The notes below the pieces were generated by a model. That model did not search any database, was not told where the DNA came from, and saw nothing but the letters and a program-made list of their open reading frames with translations. This document shows, piece by piece, positions 62,801-64,000 of a DNA stretch of 64,000 nucleotides (positions are counted from its first letter, which is position 1; each line of letters starts with the position of its first letter). The stretch lies in the NCBI GenBank assembly GCA_022457155.1, contig JAJGOT010000138.1, forward strand, positions 1,178,501-1,242,500, read 5' to 3'. A program made the translations under genes and the position numbers. Source of the DNA: Cladopsammia gracilis. Its lineage: Eukaryota > Cnidaria > Anthozoa > Scleractinia > Dendrophylliidae.

Positions 62801-64000
62801 TCCCAGTACTCGCTAAAGGGAATGGAACTAGTAAAGGGAGTGATGGTTTATGGGAAAATCAAAATGGCGGATAGAAAGCAAGGTAACCAAGCCTGTTAGT
62901 GCCAGGCCCCTTGCTTTCAAAATCGTCTGTTTGTTTGTTCAGATATGAATTTACGATGACCAACACAAGGTGAGTTGTCCATCTAGAATTCACATTACAC
63001 GAACGAATCGTCGGACGACTTGTCCGTCCAGACGATTTGTCCGTCTTCTAGTGTGAAATGGGCCAATCACTCGGTTCATTTGGTTTGTATTTCTGACCGC
63101 TATGGGTCAGAGTACAATGACTCGGTTGAGCCGGTTCCCGTTTTGTTCAGAAAAGTCGACATCAATTCAAAGCAGCAGGACGACAGCAAAGGTGCTCGAT
63201 TTGTCGTTGCTCGGATGTGGACATCGGGCTTTCCATGTACTCTTGACACACTTGAAACACTTCCCTGATAAGGCTTTGACAATTAGCAACGATGAACTTT
63301 TCAAGAAACAGCACATTAAAGTTTGAAAAAATGAATTGAACTTACCATTCCACGCAAAGAACAGTCCGTTCGGTAACTCGTAGAGAGCCCGCGACAATCT
63401 TGGAAAGGTTTTCAGCTAAAAATAGTTGCGCGCGCAGAGCCTTCTTATTATTCAAAATGGCGCAGATTTTGCACATCGCCCACCCAAAAAGGTCGGCATT
63501 AGATAACATCGGGTGAAACAGCGGTCGCAGTGAAAACAATTGGCTTGTGGGGGTTGCTCATTCTCGCGGGCGCAGAAATCAAGTTTCACCCGATGTTATC
63601 TGAAAAAAACCACCCAAAAAAACTCGATTCTTCACGCCGGCGAAATCACGTGATAGGTGACCACAGGAACCCCAAGATTAGGACTGCGTTCTCCTATCGT
63701 CGAACGCAATTATCACGACATTAAACTTGTCTGTTAATTTAATTTGCAGCTGCGAAATCCAAACGCCGACCTTACTGACATAGCTATGCAACTTGTCAAT
63801 GTCACTTCGGTGGATACGCATGCGCAAGCTCCGTTACAAACTGGTGACGTTAAACTGGCTGTTGATATCATAGTAAAAATATCTCAGAGGGGCTATCCGC
63901 TAGCAGTGAGAAATGATACCATAAAAAAAATTACTCAGGTATGTTTATATTTGTGCATCAGATTTTGTCTTTTCCGGTGCATTATTATTTGCTGGTGCCC
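29593..64000 (+). CDS. Adhesion G-protein-coupled receptor, N-terminal part (partial at right edge)
   Basis: Nine coding exons (29593-29689, 48794-48903, 50371-50548, 53924-54253, 54539-54814, 56247-56372, 57048-57167, 58924-59030, 63750-63938) splice in frame to 511 residues. Residues 1-26 are a signal peptide (hydrophobic [10 protein letters not shown], likely cut after VKA). About 34-128 is a fibronectin-III-like module, 129-238 a second, diverged one, and 239-330 a third. About 331-372 is a six-cysteine EGF module starting DKNEC, the calcium-binding signature. About 381-440 is a HormR motif with four cysteines and NITW and [11 protein letters not shown]. From about 441 the sequence resembles GAIN subdomain A. 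HormR followed by GAIN is characteristic of adhesion GPCRs, which self-cleave at a GPS site and signal through a tethered agonist at the cell surface. GPS and helices are not in the window. No close named orthologue is claimed; further exons inside the 19-kb first intron cannot be excluded. Confidence 0.88.
30415..30730. repeat. Dispersed repeat, copy 1 (direct repeat of 31551-31855)
   Basis: Starts GGGACAAAAGTTGTTAACAA and includes TATTAGGGCATTGAGGATAT and CACCCCCGGACCTATTG. It is matched at 31551-31855 in the same orientation, about 1136 bp later. The related third copy at 35137-35400 corresponds to 30630-30900. Confidence 0.85.
31114..31530 (+). pseudogene. PIF/Harbinger transposase N-terminal fragment
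   Basis: A start-like [20 protein letters not shown], then [14 protein letters not shown], then after a frame change [19 protein letters not shown]. The WWKENFR motif followed by a helix is typical of the N-terminal part of Harbinger/HARBI1-like nucleases. The DDE catalytic domain is absent, and frameshifts and stops are present. It lies between the direct repeats at 30415 and 31551, in the first receptor intron. Confidence 0.6.
31551..31855. repeat. Dispersed repeat, copy 2
   Basis: Near-identical to 30415-30730 over most of its length (shared GGACTTTTGTCCGGGGGGGT). The spacing suggests the two copies bracket the Harbinger fragment. Confidence 0.85.
32279..33007. mobile_element. 729-bp inverted-repeat element with nested internal inversions
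   Basis: Ends CGCCGTGTCTAAATGCCCGG and the near complement CCGGGTATTTAGACACGGCG. Inside, GAACATCGAATRCTCTYAAA and GCCGGGCATTTAGTCTATTT occur three times in mixed orientation, so the element looks built from repeated inverted units. No transposase; no clear target duplication. Confidence 0.75.
33062..35040. other. G-poor, strand-asymmetric block
   Basis: About 2 kb in which G is rare on the + strand while C is normal. Hand counts: 3 G in 33181-33240; 4 G and 12 C in 33301-33360; 3 G and 18 C in 33421-33480; 4 G and 14 C in 34021-34080. Only short, interrupted ORFs are present (one of 88 codons at 33345-33611). The flanking sequence is not skewed in this way. Origin unknown. Confidence 0.7.
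35137..35400. repeat. Dispersed repeat, copy 3 (partial)
   Basis: Matches 30630-30900, including TTTCGATATCTCACGTTACC, GAGAATTTCACGGTGTATTT and TATGGCAGAGCAAAAT. It lies right after the G-poor block. Confidence 0.8.
35527..38837. repeat. Giant 3.3-kb palindrome
   Basis: The left arm 35527-36958 is the reverse complement of 37348-38837, about 95% identical by eye, around a 389-bp spacer. The outer ends read GGGAATCCCGAAACGTC and its complement. Inside each end come repeats of TCGAGTTGGACT, then a pogo-like start CAGTCGAACCTCTCC (35625; mirrored at 38684). Each arm also contains its own 50-bp palindrome (36086-36135 and 38173-38222). The same TCGAAGTCCAAC repeats recur in the spacer at about 37266-37320. 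ORFs of 115-117 and 62-68 codons occur in both arms, with no recognised family. Confidence 0.9.
38838..39825. other. Receptor intron 1 sequence
   Basis: Non-coding, no recognised element. Confidence 0.35.
39826..39972. mobile_element. Short inverted-repeat MITE, about 147 bp
   Basis: Ends ATAGGTGGTTT and AAACCACCTAT, with an inner complementary pair GCTGGTGGAC/GTCCACCAGC. TA-type flanks are possible. Confidence 0.6.
41050..41222 (-). pseudogene. Coding-like minus-strand stretch, family unknown
   Basis: An open stretch of about 57 codons reads [20 protein letters not shown], then [20 protein letters not shown] and ELPFLMG, ending near a GTATGG that could be a splice donor. The amino-acid pattern looks like a folded extracellular or beta-rich module, but I cannot name it. 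It could be an exon of a transposon gene or of a nested minus-strand gene. Confidence 0.3.
41514..41782. mobile_element. 269-bp inverted-repeat MITE
   Basis: Ends GTTACCGTATTTTCTC and GAGAAAATGCGGTAAC are near complements, with repeated AAACGCCGGG motifs inside each end. Confidence 0.75.
41855..44392. other. Receptor intron 1 sequence
   Basis: No gene supported. A 43-codon ORF at 42474 ([16 protein letters not shown] start, good Kozak context) is isolated. A purine-rich A/G tract lies at about 44196-44250. Confidence 0.4.
45493..46555. mobile_element. Nested inverted-repeat and fold-back insertion in copy B
   Basis: The first part (about 45495-45840) is bounded by TTAAGCAACGACGACGG and the near complement CGTCGTCGTGGTTGCTTAA. 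The second part (about 45842-46550) is made of inverted GGTTCTCATATAATCGTCCC and GTCCCGGTCGTCCGAGTCGT arrays that fold back on themselves. Copy A has no counterpart, so this is a later insertion or pair of insertions. Confidence 0.7.
47237..48106. repeat. Tandem duplication, about 444-bp period
   Basis: 47237-47680 and 47681-48106 are near-identical. Both begin AAAGCTTGAACTCGATGAGC and contain ACTAGTGGTACTAGTTATTC. The second copy lacks a few short stretches. The duplication is specific to composite copy B. Confidence 0.9.
48794..48903 (+). CDS. Receptor exon 2: first half of FN3 module 1
   Basis: Encodes [20 protein letters not shown], the A-B strand pattern (LLTW) of a fibronectin type III module. 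It joins exon 1 in phase 1 and ends in phase 0 at gtaagg. Confidence 0.85.
48904..50370. other. Receptor intron 2
   Basis: Non-coding. A 22-bp sequence at 49076-49097 is the exact reverse complement of 60586-60607, which may mark a shared repeat. Confidence 0.4.
50371..50548 (+). CDS. Receptor exon 3: second half of FN3 module 1
   Basis: Encodes [20 protein letters not shown] through [10 protein letters not shown] to LAKTLSD. IYYR and the later tyrosine-rich strand are FN3 hallmarks. The acceptor follows a long T tract; the donor is gtgagt, phase 1. Confidence 0.88.
50549..53153. other. Receptor intron 3, 5' part
   Basis: No gene. A G run of about 20 lies at 51958-51978. A GCGCGCTA-rich palindromic stretch lies at about 52660-52690. 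Confidence 0.4.
53154..53201. repeat. Perfect 48-bp palindrome
   Basis: Two 23-bp arms starting CTTCCATGCGCTACATCATG around a TT centre. It lies directly before a hammerhead-like motif. Confidence 0.9.
53207..53247 (+). ncRNA. Hammerhead-ribozyme-like motif
   Basis: CACC-CTGATGA-A-GGCAGC-tgtac-GCTGCC-GAAA-TATA-GGTG. Helix I (CACC/GGTG) and helix II (GGCAGC/GCTGCC) are perfect. An extra A follows CTGATGA, and helix III has no loop (TA/TA), so activity as a monomer is doubtful. Confidence 0.45.
53337..53404. repeat. (TA)n microsatellite
   Basis: About 34 TA units without interruption. Confidence 0.98.
53507..53716. mobile_element. 210-bp inverted-repeat MITE
   Basis: Arms of about 78 bp are complementary with few mismatches (ATGGATATAAGTATCGCCTA against TAGGCGATATTCATATCCAT), with a spacer of about 45 bp. 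It lies 200 bp before receptor exon 4. Confidence 0.8.
53924..54253 (+). CDS. Receptor exon 4: diverged FN3-like module 2
   Basis: A 330-bp phase 1-1 exon giving about 110 residues with [20 protein letters not shown] and [15 protein letters not shown]. The spacing fits a fibronectin III fold, but the match is weak, so the domain name is an inference. Confidence 0.78.
54539..54814 (+). CDS. Receptor exon 5: FN3 module 3
   Basis: A 276-bp phase 1-1 exon with [20 protein letters not shown] and [20 protein letters not shown]. The [13 protein letters not shown] stretch is a typical FN3 E-F strand pattern. Several N-glycosylation sequons are present. Confidence 0.88.
55228..56062. mobile_element. 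835-bp TA-flanked element filled with minisatellites
   Basis: Ends CAGTAGAGTTTGGAAAGTAG (left) and the complement TCGTAGAGTTTCGAAAGTAG (right), with TA on both sides (55226-55227, 56063-56064). Inside are three 49-bp units (55267-55413) and an 18-bp array (about 55783-56012), both derived from the GCCGTTACTTTCGGG motif of the ends. It lies in the intron before the EGF exon. Confidence 0.75.
55783..56012. repeat. 18-bp minisatellite, about 12-13 copies
   Basis: A GTTACTTTCGGGTGKRCC unit. Because 18 is a multiple of three, all forward frames stay open and give repetitive pseudo-peptides such as PLLSGG; these are not genes. Confidence 0.93.
56247..56372 (+). CDS. Receptor exon 6: calcium-binding EGF module
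   Basis: A 126-bp phase 1-1 exon with DKNEC at the start and six cysteines, including [20 protein letters not shown], then DGTTC. This is a textbook cbEGF exon. Confidence 0.95.
57048..57167 (+). CDS. Receptor exon 7: first half of HormR motif
   Basis: A 120-bp phase 1-1 exon encoding [20 protein letters not shown] and ALAPCP, matching the HormR pattern of an N-x-T-W tract and CP. Confidence 0.88.
57168..58197. other. Receptor intron 7, 5' part
   Basis: Non-coding, AT-rich, with short (TA)n tracts at about 58040-58058 and 58108-58122. Confidence 0.45.
58198..58253. repeat. (ATT)n microsatellite
   Basis: About 18 uninterrupted trinucleotide units. Confidence 0.97.
58924..59030 (+). CDS. Receptor exon 8: second half of HormR motif
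   Basis: Encodes [20 protein letters not shown] and DLSEC, the W-x-x-PDLSxC end of HormR, then the linker [11 protein letters not shown] into GAIN. It ends in phase 0 at gtagag. Confidence 0.9.
59173..59208 (+). ncRNA. Hammerhead-like motif, diverged
   Basis: GCTC-CTGAGGA...GAAA-CGTT-GAGC: helix I is perfect and the core fits CTGANGA and GAAA, but helix II is poorly paired. Confidence 0.3.
59384..59438. repeat. (TA)n microsatellite
   Basis: About 27 TA units. Shorter runs lie at about 59095-59120. Confidence 0.97.
59548..59793. repeat. 246-bp palindrome of two inverted hammerhead-like units
   Basis: Arms of about 113 bp are complementary with few differences around an 18-nt loop (59662-59679). 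Each arm contains GCTC-CTGATGA-GACC-gttat-GGTC-GAAAC-GTC-GAGC-type sequence with one extra base after CTGATGA (minus strand 59604-59640; plus strand 59701-59737). (TA)n tracts lie on both sides. Confidence 0.8.
59794..59860. repeat. (TA)n microsatellite
   Basis: About 33 TA units directly abutting the palindrome. Confidence 0.97.
59861..62091. other. Receptor intron 8, middle part
   Basis: No gene supported. It holds TATATATTA-type repeats at about 61716-61762 and isolated ORFs with no recognised family. Confidence 0.4.
62092..62508 (-). pseudogene. OTU-type cysteine protease fragment
   Basis: The minus-strand frame encodes [20 protein letters not shown], then [10 protein letters not shown], then [18 protein letters not shown]. 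The W-x2-Y-x2-M-x4-TWCD segment and the late LHYVS with its histidine match the second half of OTU deubiquitinase-like domains. The N-terminal nucleophile block (D-x-x-C) is not visible upstream, so this is a partial copy, probably carried by a transposable element. It lies in the last receptor intron of the window. Confidence 0.6.
62561..63058. mobile_element. 498-bp fold-back element
   Basis: Ends TTTCACACTA and TAGTGTGAAA are exact complements. They are followed by arrays of GACGGACAAGTCGTCT-type units on the left and their complement on the right. No transposase. Confidence 0.8.
63059..63749. other. Receptor intron 8, 3' part
   Basis: Non-coding. GATAACATCGGGTGAAAC at about 63502 and its complement GTTTCACCCGATGTTATC near 63583 form an inverted pair that may be a further small element. 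Confidence 0.45.
63750..63938 (+). CDS. Receptor exon 9: start of GAIN domain
   Basis: A 189-bp in-frame exon encoding [20 protein letters not shown] and further helical sequence ([13 protein letters not shown]), resembling GAIN subdomain A helices. The acceptor is tttgcag, the donor gtatgt, phase 0. The gene continues past the window. Confidence 0.85.

Overview
This is nuclear DNA from an intron-rich animal. An anthozoan cnidarian (coral or anemone) is the most likely source, but that is an inference. It rests on a metazoan-type split gene for DIMT1, an adhesion GPCR with shuffled extracellular modules, Penelope-like and Harbinger fragments, and a dense load of short inverted-repeat transposons. 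No rRNA gene, intact tRNA gene, CRISPR array or bacterial-style operon is visible.

Gene 1 (2064-26332, + strand) is a complete DIMT1 homologue, the 18S rRNA adenine dimethyltransferase. I could splice 12 coding exons into an uninterrupted 308-residue protein; one intron uses a GC donor. Gene 2 (from 29593, + strand, running off the right edge) is the 5' part of an adhesion G-protein-coupled receptor. Nine coding exons give 511 residues: signal peptide, three fibronectin-III-like modules, a calcium-binding EGF module, a hormone-receptor motif (HormR) and the start of the GAIN domain. The GPS cleavage site and the seven-helix region must lie beyond 64000. The two genes point the same way, are separated by about 3.3 kb, and show no sign of functional linkage.

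Nearly everything else is intronic or intergenic repeat sequence. 1-8.5 kb: upstream DNA and DIMT1 intron 2, with hAT-like and TTAA-flanked (piggyBac-like) inverted-repeat elements and a LINE fragment. 8.6-16.5 kb: a pogo-like element, a second TA-flanked element, a 22-bp minisatellite of about 36 copies, and a 131-bp hairpin. 16.5-21.6 kb: a composite repeat interrupted by a 5'-truncated Penelope-like element, then a CAGGG-ended hAT-like element holding a Mutator-like MITE. 22-29 kb: tRNA-like relics and two identical 141-bp MITEs. 30-35 kb: direct repeats, a Harbinger transposase fragment, a 729-bp inverted-repeat element and a strongly G-poor block. 35.5-38.8 kb: a 3.3-kb palindrome with arms of about 1.4 kb. 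39.8-48.2 kb: more inverted-repeat elements and an inverted relative of the 16.5-19.5 kb composite repeat. 53-64 kb: palindromes, (TA)n tracts, hammerhead-like motifs, a minisatellite-filled inverted-repeat element, an OTU-protease fragment and a fold-back element, all in receptor introns.

I did not find a convincing new multi-gene system. The most interesting signals are the giant palindrome, a recurrent hammerhead-ribozyme-like motif in Penelope-type sequence, a Penelope insertion whose empty site survives in a related repeat, and the strand-asymmetric G-poor block. All percentages and copy numbers are hand estimates.
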